A DNA stretch of 64,000 bases from Gp6-AA40 sp963742105 (GCA_963742105.1 CAVUKN010000004.1:62001-126000), one strand, 5' to 3'; counted from the stretch's first letter, positions 17,615 through 27,300 are shown. Translations and numbers: made by a program. Notes: generated by a model not told the origin, from the sequence alone.

Positions 17615-18159
17615 CGTGCCGCGCCGCCGAGCAGCGCCCTCAACTTCATCCTGGCCTTGTGCACCTGCGATTTCGAGGTGCCCTGGGAAATACCCAGGAG
17701 GCTGGCGACCTCCTGGTGTTCGAGCCCTTCCACGTCATGCAGGACAAAGGCGGCCCGGCACCCTTCCGGCAGTCGGGCGATCGCCCTGTCGAGGTCGAGC
17801 CGACTGATCGCGGTCGGCACGACCGGCATCGCTGCTGCCGGTTCCAGCGCACCCTCTTCGTCCAGCGAATCCGTGGAGCGCTGCATTTTCGTCTGCCGGC
17901 CGCGGAGCACGTCAAGGCAGTGATTCACCGCCAGCCGGTACAGCCACGTGCCGAGCGACGAGTCACCGCGGAAACTGGCGAGCTTCCGGTACGCGTGCAG
18001 AAACACCTCCTGCAACAGGTCCTCGGCATCCTGCGCGGAGCCGGCCATCCGGAACAGCAGGTTGTAGAGGCGAGCGCTGTGGGTTCGATAGAGTTCTTCG
18101 AACGCCGCCGCGTCGCCGTCCCGGCACCGCTGTGCCAGCTCCAGGTCGGCCGCTCTCAC
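17611..18159 (-). CDS. ECF-type RNA polymerase sigma factor
   Basis: 182 residues from a GTG at 18159, with AGGA just upstream. Region 2 (LYNLLFRMAGSAQDAEDLLQ, then TWLYRLAVNHCLD) and region 4 (LPEGCRAAFVLHDVEGL, EVASLLGISQGTSKSQVHKA) are both complete, and there is no region 3, as in ECF sigmas. The start is uncertain: the frame stays open upstream through the REP-like repeat and under the MGMT gene, but that part has no sigma-like sequence. It heads the sigma / anti-sigma / DUF4097 / M28 operon. Confidence 0.88.
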   Translation of the reverse strand: MRAADLELAQRCRDGDAAAFEELYRTHSARLYNLLFRMAGSAQDAEDLLQEVFLHAYRKLASFRGDSSLGTWLYRLAVNHCLDVLRGRQTKMQRSTDSLDEEGALEPAAAMPVVPTAISRLDLDRAIARLPEGCRAAFVLHDVEGLEHQEVASLLGISQGTSKSQVHKARMKLRALLGGAAR

Positions 18160-18295
18160 GTTTCCTGCCGGCTTAGACGGGATAGGCGGTGCGACGGGTT
18201 GCCCGGCTGCGAAGGTCACGGGGTTCAAGACGAAGCCCGCGTGTGCTTCGTTCGGATCGCCAGCCGAGGGTGCGATGGGCAACGCCCGGCAAAAG

Positions 18296-18362
18296 GCATG
18301 GCTGAAGCCTCTCCCTACGAGGCTGCTGGCGAGGCTAAAGCCTCGCCCGACGCGTCCCGGTC
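18296..18362. repeat. REP-like palindromes between MGMT and the sigma gene
   Basis: Two hairpin-like units: GAAGCCTCTCCCTACGAGGCT, and GGCGAGGCTAAAGCCTCGCC, which is a near-perfect palindrome. The repeat overlaps the last codons of the MGMT gene and lies in the leader of the sigma operon. It is related to the GGCGAGCCT...AGGCTCGCC palindrome in rng. Confidence 0.55.
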
Positions 18363-18661
18363 CAGCGCACGGCGTTGAAGCGACGAATACGCCGCAGCCC
18401 CACCTCGTGTCCCTCGGCGCGGAGCAGTTCGCGCTTGACCTGCAGGTTGCTGCCGTAGCCACCCAGGCCCCCACCAGCCGCGATGACGCGGTGGCACGGT
18501 GTCGCCGCGTCGCGGCATTCGCGGAGGATGCTGCCGACCGCCCGATGCGCGCGAGGCGAACCGGCGAGCGCCGCGATGTCGCCATACGTGGCGACGCGGC
18601 CGGCCGGGATTCGCCGCACCGCCGCGAGAACACGCCGGGCGAACGTTGATGGCGCCGGCAC
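18335..18661 (-). CDS. MGMT/Ogt-type O6-alkylguanine-DNA alkyltransferase (short form)
   Basis: Suicide DNA-repair protein of 108 residues consisting only of the C-terminal catalytic domain. The active-site motif PCHRV is intact, with the acceptor Cys at about 56. This separates it from the alkyltransferase-like (ATL) proteins of the same size, in which that Cys is replaced. The helix-turn-helix part (VATYGDIAALAG) and the Asn/Arg-finger region are visible. GTG start 1 nt after the stop of the beta-barrel gene, so it is probably co-transcribed with the S8 protease and barrel genes. The C-terminal Arg-rich end lies in the REP repeat. Confidence 0.85.
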   Translation of the reverse strand: MPAPSTFARRVLAAVRRIPAGRVATYGDIAALAGSPRAHRAVGSILRECRDAATPCHRVIAAGGGLGGYGSNLQVKRELLRAEGHEVGLRRIRRFNAVRWTGTRRARL

Positions 18662-18662
18662 G

Positions 18663-19334
18663 TCAGCGCCCGATCACCACCTTGGCGCGGAAGGTCGTGC
18701 CCCCGAGATCCGTCTCGTCGAATCCCGTGCCGACGCTACCTGGTTGCTGGCCGAGACCGTTCGGGACAGACGCCCATTCGGCTTCACCGGCAATCCCCAA
18801 CCACGTGGTGACGCGGATTTGCGCCCCGCCGAGCAGGTGAAAGCCGGTGTACGTGTCCTTGAAGCGGTCGTCCGCCGTCGCGAACTGGTCCGTTTCTTCG
18901 TAGCGATACCAGCTGACTCCACCGCCTGCATATGGGCGGACGGTGTCTCGACTGCGACCAAAGCGATATCCGCCGGTGATCTCGAACGGAGTAATCGTGA
19001 CGGTGTTGGTGATGCCGAGCTCGAACACGTCTCCGTCGTTGACGAAGACACGCTGGCCATCCTTCTTGAATCGGGTGGCGCGGGCGTCGATGAAGATGTT
19101 CTGTGGCAGGACCACGCCTCCACCGCCCCCGTACACCAGACCGACCGATGAACCGAACACCGCCTCGAAGCTGTCGGTAGCGGTGAATTTCGTCGCGCCG
19201 ACGTCAAAGAAGCCGTGAACCTCCAGCGACTGGGCACCGGCTCCGCGGGTCCATAACAGAACAGCCATCACGACGAGCAAGGGGCCGACCCGCCGCGGAA
19301 GGCTCACGATTCCGCTCATGGATGGCGCGCTCAT
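18663..19334 (-). CDS. Outer-membrane beta-barrel protein (OmpA/OmpW-like fold), function unknown
   Basis: 223 residues with a signal peptide to about residue 35 (RGAGAQ). The rest is made of alternating hydrophobic strands with Gly/Tyr/Arg turns (GGYRFGRSRDTVRPYAGGGV, GGAQIRVTTWLGIAGEAEWA), typical of an eight-stranded outer-membrane barrel. It ends with FRAKVVIGR rather than the usual terminal aromatic. The start overlaps the S8 protease stop by 4 nt; an in-frame ATG five codons later is possible. The ligand or role cannot be read from the sequence. Confidence 0.7.
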   Translation of the reverse strand: MSAPSMSGIVSLPRRVGPLLVVMAVLLWTRGAGAQSLEVHGFFDVGATKFTATDSFEAVFGSSVGLVYGGGGGVVLPQNIFIDARATRFKKDGQRVFVNDGDVFELGITNTVTITPFEITGGYRFGRSRDTVRPYAGGGVSWYRYEETDQFATADDRFKDTYTGFHLLGGAQIRVTTWLGIAGEAEWASVPNGLGQQPGSVGTGFDETDLGGTTFRAKVVIGR

Positions 19335-20803
19335 TTGGCCAGCCCTTGTCCGCGCACGGCGGCGCGCGCGTTGACGAGGCCGAAGCCATATTCCGAATCC
19401 CGGCCGGCGGTGCCCAGATCAGTGGCCGTGCGCTCGATCGCTGCCTCGATCGCCGCCGGGCTCGTGATTCCCTGCGCGTAGAGCATGGCGGCAACACCAG
19501 CTATGTGCGGGGCGGCCAGCGATGTCCCTTCGGCGGCCAGAAGCGTATAGCGATCGAACCGCGGCCTGAGCACGGTGGTCGGATCGTATTGACCGGGGTC
19601 GAGGGCATATTGCGTGACCAGTCCTGCCAGGCCGCCGTCGGAAAAATCTCCGCCCGGCGCGACGATCTCCACGTGCGAGCCCGTGTTGGAATAGCCGGCG
19701 CGCTTCGAGGAGCGGTTGACGGCGCCAACCGCCATCGCCCCGTCGATTTGGGCGGCATAGGCCGCCGGATACTCGATCGGGTTTCCCTCATCGAACTCGT
19801 TGCCGACGGCCATCGCCACGAACGAACCGCGCGAGACGGCATAGTTCAGCGCGTCACGCAGGAACGGCGCTGCGGCCGGGCCGCTCAAGCTGACGTTGAT
19901 GACCTGCGCCCCCGAATCCGCGGCGAAGCGGATGGCCTGACCGATCGCGTCATCCGGACAACCGGCATCGTCTGGATCCGCAAAGCCTGGCTGGTTGAAA
20001 CTGCCGAGTAACAGCTGCAAGTCCCAGTAGCCGTAGCAGACTTTCAGCGGCAGCAGGCTGGCCTGGTACGCCACACCCGCCGCGGCGAGGTTGTTGTTCG
20101 TCTCCTGAAGAATCGTTCCCGCGACGAACGTGCCGTGGCCGTCCATGTCCAGCACCGGCCCGTTCCAGAAGACGAAATCGCGGCCGGCCTTGATGCGACT
20201 CGATGCGATGTCCGGGTTGAGCGCGAAGGGGATCGCCAGGTTCTCGAAGGCCTGGCCGGTCCATACGCGGAACGTCGGCGTGGTGGCCGTGGTGTTGACG
20301 CCGCTGTCGACGAGCGCGACGGTAACGTTCGCGGTGGCACCGTGATTGATGTCCCATGCCGCGGGAAGGTTGATCAGGTTCAGATTCCACTGCAGGCTGT
20401 ACGCCGGATCGTTAGGCCGCAGCTTCCGCTTGCGGACATAGTTTGGCTGCGCCCATTCGATCTCGGGTTGGCGACCGAGTGTCGCCGCAATCGCAGCGGC
20501 ATCACCGTCATCGGGCGTCGAGATGAGCAGCACGTCATTCCCTATCCATCGGCTCGTGCCGGACGTGCCACGACGAAGCGTCGAGAGCGCCCTGCTCTGG
20601 TCCGCGGAGGCAGTGCCCTCGCGAAACTTCACCAGCGTTTCACCGGGTATGTAGCCGCCGTTCGTCGACGCATCGACGAGCGCGCGCAGTTGGGTGGCCG
20701 TACGCAGGAACCCCGGTGCGGGGGACTGGGCATGCAGGCGCGACGCGACGAGCGATGCGGCGAGCGCGGCCAGCCCGAGGAGCAGAGGGACACGTTGTCT
20801 CAT
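19331..20803 (-). CDS. Secreted subtilisin-like serine protease (S8)
   Basis: 490 residues: signal peptide to about 25, an inhibitor-I9-like propeptide (about 55-125), then the peptidase domain. The catalytic triad is complete: Asp about 166 (VALVDSGVN), His about 223 (MDGHGTFVAG) and Ser about 428 (EGTSLAAPHIAG). There is no obvious C-terminal sorting domain. It starts 38 nt after the HD-GYP gene and overlaps the beta-barrel gene by ATGA, so the protease and barrel protein are probably made together. Confidence 0.93.
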   Translation of the reverse strand: MRQRVPLLLGLAALAASLVASRLHAQSPAPGFLRTATQLRALVDASTNGGYIPGETLVKFREGTASADQSRALSTLRRGTSGTSRWIGNDVLLISTPDDGDAAAIAATLGRQPEIEWAQPNYVRKRKLRPNDPAYSLQWNLNLINLPAAWDINHGATANVTVALVDSGVNTTATTPTFRVWTGQAFENLAIPFALNPDIASSRIKAGRDFVFWNGPVLDMDGHGTFVAGTILQETNNNLAAAGVAYQASLLPLKVCYGYWDLQLLLGSFNQPGFADPDDAGCPDDAIGQAIRFAADSGAQVINVSLSGPAAAPFLRDALNYAVSRGSFVAMAVGNEFDEGNPIEYPAAYAAQIDGAMAVGAVNRSSKRAGYSNTGSHVEIVAPGGDFSDGGLAGLVTQYALDPGQYDPTTVLRPRFDRYTLLAAEGTSLAAPHIAGVAAMLYAQGITSPAAIEAAIERTATDLGTAGRDSEYGFGLVNARAAVRGQGLAK

Positions 20804-20841
20804 CGTCCCCGATTGTACTTACGTGCGCGTCGGAACTGCCG

Positions 20842-22188
20842 CTACAGCTGTGACAATGCGTCGAATTCGAACGTGGCCGGATCGAGCGGCGCTTCGATTG
20901 CGCGCGCCGACTCGTCTTCCCAGAGATTGACGTCGACCTTCTTCGGGAGCCGTGTGCCGTCGGCGGCGATCATCACGCGCACGCACGGACGATAGGGATC
21001 GGGCGCATACGTCTTGAGCACGACCGCGATCTCGCCTGAGCTGAGGCGGACGACGTTACCGGCGGGGTAGATGCCGACGAGTTGTGCGAAGCGGCGAACA
21101 AGACGCTGGTCGAATTGCTGTCCATCGTTGCGTTTGAGGACACTGAGAATCCGATCGGTTGGAAATGCTTCCTGGTAGACGCGCTGCGATCGCATCGCAT
21201 CGTAGACATCCGAGATGCCGCACAGCGTCGTGGCCAGATTGAGTTCAGTGCGTGCGACGCCATCGGGATAACCGCTGCCGTCGGCACGCAGGTGATGCTC
21301 GAATGCCACGATCGGCGCCAGGGCTGGAATGTCGGGAGTATTCCGGAGGATTTCAGCCCCTTCAACCGTGTGCCGCTTGAGAATCTGAAACTCCTTGTCG
21401 GTCAGCTTCTCCGGCTTGTTCAAGATCTCGGCGGGCGTCCGGACCTTGCCGATGTCGTGCATGAGCGCTGCGAGGCCGAATTCGCGGAGCAGCGTCCCGT
21501 CCACACCCAGTCCCCGCGCCTGACCCATGGTCAGGATCGACACGTTCACCATGTGCGTGAAAGTGTAATTGTCGTAATTCTTCAGCGCCGTCAGCGCTAG
21601 CAGGGCGGTGCGATTCTGCGCGACGGCCTGCGCCAGCGAATCGACCAGAGGGCGGGCCGCATTCGCGTCCGGCATCCCTTCGACGGCGGCGCTGTCCCAC
21701 AACGCCTCGGCGACGCCGACCGCGTCGTGATACAGGCGCTTGAACGCCTCCATGTCGCCCGGCGGCGATTCGACCTTGTCTTCGGTCTGCAGTCGACCAA
21801 CGCGCACGTGCGGCTGATTGTCGATCTCCGCCACGGCGGTCGCATCAGCACGCGACAATGCGTGGACGAGCGCGATGAGCTCGTCCGTTGTGACACCGCG
21901 GTCGAAGACGATGCGTTCGACACCGGCTTGCTGCAGCCGTCGCATCATCTCTCCAAATGTTTCGGCGGCGCGCGACACCGGGAGGTCCCCGACCACCAGA
22001 TTGTCGCCGACGATGCCGAGCGCGATCGACGGTGTCACGGCGTGGATCAGTGTCAGTGCGTCGCTCAAGGCGGCAATACTGCGGGTCACGATCGGGTGGC
22101 GTGACGCGTAGAGCTGCGCCGCGCGCACCGCGGCGGCAAACTTCCGTACGAATTCTTCGTGACCGCGTGCGCGCTCGACAGCGGTCAT
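20842..22188 (-). CDS. HD-GYP cyclic di-GMP phosphodiesterase with N-terminal 'LY..HP' module
   Basis: 448 residues. The C-terminal half is an HD-GYP domain: HD at about 244-245 (LMHDIGK), KRHTVEGAEIL, EHHLRADGSGYPDG (GYP at about 306-308) and SDVYDAM. The domain should hydrolyse c-di-GMP, although one of the His-rich ligand positions was not checked. The N-terminal 120 residues (AQLYASRHPIV, LGIVGDNLVVGDLPV) resemble the N-terminus of the HEAT-repeat protein encoded just upstream. The start is the ATG overlapping the upstream stop (ATGA); the longer frame is a shadow. Confidence 0.88.
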   Translation of the reverse strand: MTAVERARGHEEFVRKFAAAVRAAQLYASRHPIVTRSIAALSDALTLIHAVTPSIALGIVGDNLVVGDLPVSRAAETFGEMMRRLQQAGVERIVFDRGVTTDELIALVHALSRADATAVAEIDNQPHVRVGRLQTEDKVESPPGDMEAFKRLYHDAVGVAEALWDSAAVEGMPDANAARPLVDSLAQAVAQNRTALLALTALKNYDNYTFTHMVNVSILTMGQARGLGVDGTLLREFGLAALMHDIGKVRTPAEILNKPEKLTDKEFQILKRHTVEGAEILRNTPDIPALAPIVAFEHHLRADGSGYPDGVARTELNLATTLCGISDVYDAMRSQRVYQEAFPTDRILSVLKRNDGQQFDQRLVRRFAQLVGIYPAGNVVRLSSGEIAVVLKTYAPDPYRPCVRVMIAADGTRLPKKVDVNLWEDESARAIEAPLDPATFEFDALSQL

Positions 22189-24407
22189 GCGCGCTCCTGG
22201 TCGCGTCGCAGCGCCGCCGCCGCGTCGGCGCGGGCCGCCGTGCGCACGCCGCGGCTGCCGCGTTCGACCGCGTCCTGAAGAATCGCTGTGGCTTCGCTGG
22301 TGGCCAACCGGCGCAGCGCCACCGCCGCGGCTTTGCGCAGTGCCGCCGTTCTGAGGGGCGCCCACCAGTCGCCGCCGTACAGCACCGCTTGCAGCGCCTG
22401 CATCGATTCGGAACAAGCACTCAGCCCGCCGAGCGTCTCGATGGCGGACGCGTGAAGCTGGACGAGCTTCCGCCGTGGCCGGGTGTTCTGCAGGGCGTGG
22501 CAGAGCAGCGGAATCGCGCGGTCGTCTCTCAAGTCGATGAGCTCCCGCATCATCGCTTCGCTGGACTCTCCGCCGGCGACGATCGCCTTCTGCAGTACCG
22601 CGTAGGCTTCCGGCGTCGCGATCTGGACGATCGCCCGGATCGACTCCCGCTGCACCTGTGGATCGCTGTCACCAAGCATGGAGGCGAGTTCGGGGAGCGC
22701 TTCGATCCCGCCGAACACCCGCAGCAGATCGATGGCGGTCCGGCGGACTGCAGGGTTGGAGGATGACTTGAGCTGCTCGACCGACTGCCGTCCGGCGGCG
22801 CCGAAACCGAGCAGCAGGTCGCGCAGCCGACGGATACAACGGGTATTTTCCTCGGCGGCGAGGGCCTCGGCCAGCGGTCGGACAAGTGCCGGTCCGACGC
22901 TGTGGCACAACCCGGCAAGCTGCAGGGCTGCGGTGTCATCCACCTTGCGCAGATGCAGAATGACGTGCCGGACGAGGGGCCCGGCGGCCAACCGCTCCAA
23001 CGCCTTGGTGGCTTCAATGGAAAAGTCCCAGCGACCGCTCTCGGACAACTCTCTCGCGATCAGGGTGGCGAGTTCGCGCGCCCCGCAGAAGTTGCCCAAC
23101 AGCGCGTGCCGTTCGACCTCCGGTACGGCGACCGTGACGATGCCCGCCCACTTCGCCGGGTCGGACTCAAGCCGGATCAGGTCGCAGAGCAACGCGAGGT
23201 CCTGCCGGCGGATCGACTCGTCCGACACCGTGTCCAGCCACGCCGCCACGCGTTCCGGCGGATCGTCGGACACGCGCTCGACTTCGATCGCCTGCTGGCG
23301 TGCCGACGAGAGCTCGCGCGCGTACGCGGTCGAGACGTACGTCGTGTCCGTGTAGGAGAGCAGCATTTCCCGGGCGCCCTGCCAGAGCGTCTCGAACGCG
23401 CCGTCCCCGCCGGTGGTTGCGCGTCGCGCCACTTCCGCCGCCAGATTCAGCACGTCGGACTTCCTGTCGCCGTCCGGCACGAGCGCTTCGAATGCCTGCG
23501 CCAGGCGTTCGGTCGCGCCGTTTTCAGCCGTCACGGAGTTGGCGACGAACTCGGCGATCGAGCCATCGGTAACCCGTTTCAGCAGGTCGTCAGCGATCTG
23601 ACCACGTTCCGGGTGCGTTCGCTCCTTGACCAGGGCGAGGACCATTTCCGGTGTGAGGCGGGGCAGTGCTGCCGCTGCCGTGTCGAGTACGCGCGACGGA
23701 TCCTCGCTGCGGTCGGCGAGCGCTGCCATCGCGCCCTGGAGCATCTGAAGGAGCGCCGCCGCTCGCGCGTCGATGGCGAGGGCACTGTCAGGCCCGGCAG
23801 TCTGGAGGTAATCGATCAGTTCGGCGAACAGCTGCGGATCGCCGAGCGCATCGAGCACTGCACTCAGCGCCCGTTCATCCAGGGACTCACTGCCGGCGAC
23901 ACAGCGGGCGATGATGTGGTCCCAATCCGCCTTCCGGCGGCCACCGCGTTCGCGCAGCACCTCGGCATAGTCGATCTCCCGCACTGAGACGTGCTGCCGA
24001 CCGCTGGCCGAAAACGCCTTTCCGAATCCGCCGCCGTGCAGGAGATCCTCAGGCGACTTCGCCAGCAGCAGCAGCAGCGCATGCCAGTCGTCAGCGTCGG
24101 CTTCCCGCTCGATCGTGAGTTCGCTGACGAGCCGCTCATGGAACAGCGCCGCGAGTTCGGCCACCGCGCTGTCGGGGCGTGCCGGCGCGCGTCCATCGAG
24201 CAGCAGGTTGTCGGGATACACGAGCAGCGTCAGTTCGCCAGCCGCCATCAGGCGGCCGGCCGCCGACGTCAACCGGTCCAGCGACGTCCGTATCGACGGG
24301 TGTGTCCGCGGGTAGAGTGAGACGGCCCGCGCCGCGCCTTTGCACGCGCGGGCAAATTCGGCCAGCGCCGTGGCCTGATCGACCGCCAGTGCGTCCGGCC
24401 GGGGCAT
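22185..24407 (-). CDS. HEAT-repeat protein with N-terminal module shared with the HD-GYP protein
   Basis: About 740 residues, cytoplasmic, no signal or membrane segments. The N-terminal about 130 residues (AVSLYPRTHPSI, LTLLVYPDNLLLDGRAPA) match the N-terminus of the downstream HD-GYP protein in order and spacing. The remainder is alpha-helical with Ala/Leu-rich repeats, and HEAT units are clear near the C-terminus (AVRRTAIDLLRVFGGIEALP, ASMLGDSDPQVQRESIRAIV). It is likely a scaffold or regulator working with the phosphodiesterase; the function is unknown. The start is uncertain: ATG at 24407 and a GTG two codons earlier are candidates, without a strong ribosome site. Divergent from deoA. Confidence 0.7.
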   Translation of the reverse strand: MPRPDALAVDQATALAEFARACKGAARAVSLYPRTHPSIRTSLDRLTSAAGRLMAAGELTLLVYPDNLLLDGRAPARPDSAVAELAALFHERLVSELTIEREADADDWHALLLLLAKSPEDLLHGGGFGKAFSASGRQHVSVREIDYAEVLRERGGRRKADWDHIIARCVAGSESLDERALSAVLDALGDPQLFAELIDYLQTAGPDSALAIDARAAALLQMLQGAMAALADRSEDPSRVLDTAAAALPRLTPEMVLALVKERTHPERGQIADDLLKRVTDGSIAEFVANSVTAENGATERLAQAFEALVPDGDRKSDVLNLAAEVARRATTGGDGAFETLWQGAREMLLSYTDTTYVSTAYARELSSARQQAIEVERVSDDPPERVAAWLDTVSDESIRRQDLALLCDLIRLESDPAKWAGIVTVAVPEVERHALLGNFCGARELATLIARELSESGRWDFSIEATKALERLAAGPLVRHVILHLRKVDDTAALQLAGLCHSVGPALVRPLAEALAAEENTRCIRRLRDLLLGFGAAGRQSVEQLKSSSNPAVRRTAIDLLRVFGGIEALPELASMLGDSDPQVQRESIRAIVQIATPEAYAVLQKAIVAGGESSEAMMRELIDLRDDRAIPLLCHALQNTRPRRKLVQLHASAIETLGGLSACSESMQALQAVLYGGDWWAPLRTAALRKAAAVALRRLATSEATAILQDAVERGSRGVRTAARADAAAALRRDQERA

Positions 24408-24567
24408 CGTCACGACGAGAGTTCCCGGAGCCAAGTCAGCCCGCTGAATGCAAGATTCAGGACCGCCTTTCTGCCCTGTTTCGAGGCATATCGATTTCGA
24501 TTCTGGCGGGTCGATTGCGAATCTGTCGGACGTTCGTGGCAGCGGGAAGCGAATCAGGGGCGGAAGG

Positions 24568-24573
24568 TATACT
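24568..24573 (+). promoter_or_regulatory. Candidate -10 box of deoA (leaderless-type spacing)
   Basis: TATACT ends 11 nt before the deoA ATG, with no Shine-Dalgarno in between. Transcription would begin within a few nucleotides of the start codon. No convincing -35 is visible. The same arrangement is seen before the ABC exporter operon and the LeuB-like gene. Confidence 0.35.
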
Positions 24574-24584
24574 GACCGTCCTTC

Positions 24585-25889
24585 ATGCGATTCGTGGATG
24601 TCATCGCCCGGAAGCGTGACGGGCACGCCCTTTCACGCGAGGCGATTGACCTGTTCACCGAGGGCGTGACCGACGGCTCGATCCCCGACTATCAGGCGTC
24701 GGCGCTCCTCATGGCTATCGTCCTGCGCGGAATGACCGACGAAGAGACGGCGTGGCTGACCGACGCGATGGTGCGGTCGGGCGAACGGGTCGATCTGTCG
24801 GACGTGCTGGGCGTGAAGGTCGGCAAGCACAGCACCGGTGGGGTCGGCGACAAGGTGTCGATCGTCCTGGCGCCAGTCGTCGCCGCCTGCGGGGTGGTGG
24901 TGCCCAAGATGTCGGGTCGCGGGTTGGGTCATACCGGCGGGACACTCGACAAGCTGGAATCGATTCCCGGGTACCGCATCAGCCTCAGCATCGACGAATT
25001 CAAGCAGCAGCTTCGCGACATCGGGACCGCGATCATCGGTCAGACGGCGGCGCTCGCCCCCGCCGACAAGAAGCTCTATGCCCTTCGCGATGTGACGGCC
25101 ACGGTGGAGAGCATTCCTCTGATCTCCGCCTCGATCATGAGCAAGAAGCTCGCCGAGGGGAGCAACGCGCTCGTGCTCGACGTCAAGTGCGGTGACGGTG
25201 CCTTCATGAAGACGCTGCCGCGAGGCGAGAACGCTGGCGGAGTCGATGGTGGCGATCGGCCGATACGCCGGTGTCCGCACCGAGGCCTTCATCACCGACA
25301 TGGACGCGCCGCTCGGACACGCAATCGGAAACGCGCTGGAGGTGGTCGAGTGCCTCGAGACACTGAAGGGCAGAGGGCCGGCGGAACTGACGGCGGTCGT
25401 GCGGCAACTCGCAGCGCGCATGGTCGTGCTCGGCACCGACGCCGGCGACGAGGACGCCGGTGCCAGGGTTGACGAAGCGCTGACGTCCGGAAAGGCTCTC
25501 GCCAGGTTTGCGCAGCTGATCGAGCGGCAGGGCGGCGATCCGGCGCATCGTCGACGACTATTCGCGACTGCCGGTCGCGCCCGATCGCGCGCAGGTCGTA
25601 GCCCCTCGATCCGGTTACGTCGCCGCCCTCCGCGCCGAATCACTCGGCCTTGCGAGCAACCTGCTCGGCGCCGGCCGGGCCCGTGTCGGTGATCCCGTCG
25701 ACCATGCGGTCGGGATTGTGACTCGGGTCGGCGTTGGGGACCACGTCCGTTCCGGCGAGCTCCTGGCGGAACTGCACCACCGCGGCGGGCGGGGGATCGG
25801 CGACGCGCTCGCGTTGTGTGCGGAGCGCCATTGTCATCGCCGACGAGCCTCCATCCCGGCGCGAACACGTAATCGATCACGTCAGGTGA
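24585..25889 (+). pseudogene. deoA: Pyrimidine-nucleoside (thymidine) phosphorylase, frameshifted three times
   Basis: Phosphorolysis of thymidine/uridine to base and (deoxy)ribose-1-phosphate. Read across frames it gives about 434 residues, the usual length. Clear parts are DVIARKRDGHALSREAIDLF, KVGKHSTGGVGDKVS (phosphate binding), KMSGRGLGHTGGTLDKLE, then LAESMVAIGRYAGVRTEAFI, AGDEDAGARVDEALTSGKAL, the C-terminal IGDALALCAE, and a final ADEPPSRREHVIDHV. Frame changes occur near 25221, 25542 and 25828, each explained by one surplus base (C, G, C). Such clean breaks with full conservation on both sides suggest consensus errors rather than decay. One position, DVKCGDGAF, has Cys where the family usually has Val. 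First gene of a nucleoside-salvage run. Confidence 0.88.
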
Positions 25890-25938
25890 ATACCCGGGCT
25901 CCCATGACATCCGACCGGGCGGACCAAGGACGCACAGG

Positions 25939-27299
25939 ATGACGACGGCAACTTCCGAACCCGCGCTCGGCCGCCAACCTATGACCCGCGCCGACTTCAT
26001 CGTCCTCGGAGGCCTGGTCGCGGTCGCGGCCGCTGCGATCGCGCTCGGTTTCGCCGGCGCGTCACGCGTGCAGCCGGTTGCCGGACTGGCCGTGATCCTC
26101 GGCACTGGCGTATTGCCTGTCGTCGGCACGACGGGCGATCGACTACCGCACGGTCGGCTGGGGACTCGGACTGCAGTTCGTCTTCGCGCTGATCGTGCTG
26201 AAGACCGCGGCCGGCCAGCAGGTGTTCCAGTCGCTCGGTGGCGTGATCACGAAGCTGCTGAATTTCACCTACGTCGGCTCGTCGTTCGTGTTCGGTCCGC
26301 TCGGCGATCCCGTTGCCTGGCCGAAGATCATGACCACCGTCCTGGGTGCCGAGGGCGCTCAATACGCGAACATCTTCGCGTTCATGGTGCTGCCGACCAT
26401 CATCTTCATCGCTGCGCTTTTTGCCATCCTGTATTACTTCGGCGTGATGCAGGTGATCGTGCGGCTGTTCGCCGTCGTCATGCGCCGGTTCATGCGGGCC
26501 AGCGGCGCCGAATCGCTGAACGTTGCGGCCAGCATCTTCATGGGCCAGACCGAGGCGCCGCTCACGATCCGCCCGTTCCTGCCGCGCATGACCGAATCCG
26601 AGCTGATGACGGTGATGACCGCCGGCATGGCCCACATCTCCGGCGGGGTCATGGCCGCGTACATCCTCTTCGGCGTCGAGGCACAGCACCTGTTGACGGC
26701 GGTCATCATGACGGCGCCGGGGACGCTGATGATGGCGAAGATGTTCGTCCCCGAGACGCGCGTTCCCGAGACGATGGGCACCGGTACGCCTCGACGTGGA
26801 ACGTACCGATGTGAACGTCATCGACGCCGCCGGCCGCGGCACGGGTGAAGGCCTGCACCTGGCGCTCAACGTGGGTGCGATGCTCATCTCGTTTCTCGCC
26901 CTGATTGCGCTGGTCAACGCGATTCTCGGCCTGGCCGGCCTGAGCATGCAGCAGATCTTCGGGTGGGTCTTCTCGCCGATTGCCTGGAGCCTCGGCGTGC
27001 CATGGCGCGACGCTGCAACGGTGGGGAACCTGCTGGGCACGCGGATGGTGCTCAACGAGTTCGTCGCCTATTCGCAGCTCGGTCCGCTCAAGGCGACGCT
27101 CGACCCGAAGTCATTCACGATCGCCACGTTCGCGCTGTGCGGCTTCGCCAACTTCAGCTCGATCGGCATCCAGATCGGCGGCATCGGCGCGCTGGCGCCG
27201 GAGCGCCGTCATGACCTGGCCAGACTGGGAATGCGCGCGATGCTCGCCGGTACTTTCGCGAACTTCCTGACCGCCACGATTGCCGGTATGTTGCTGTAA
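25939..27299 (+). pseudogene. nupC: NupC-type concentrative nucleoside transporter, frameshifted twice
   Basis: Cation-coupled nucleoside uptake across the inner membrane. Joined across frames it is about 452 residues with about ten membrane segments. Family motifs are intact: FVFGPLGD, the pore region GQTEAPLTIRPFLP, MTAGMAHISGGVMAAYI, and GTRMVLNEFVAYSQL with CGFANFSSIGIQIGGI. Breaks lie near 26107 (surplus G, restoring GTAYCLSSARRAIDYR) and 26783 (surplus G, restoring GTVRLDVERTDVN). ATG at 25939 has AAGGA about 10 nt upstream. It lies between deoA and punA, supplying substrates for both enzymes. Confidence 0.88.
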
Positions 27300-27300
27300 C

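Noticed and set aside
18160..18633. Extended ECF sigma factor of 340 residues
   Set aside because: The extension runs through a REP repeat and antisense or off-frame MGMT sequence and contains no sigma-like residues.
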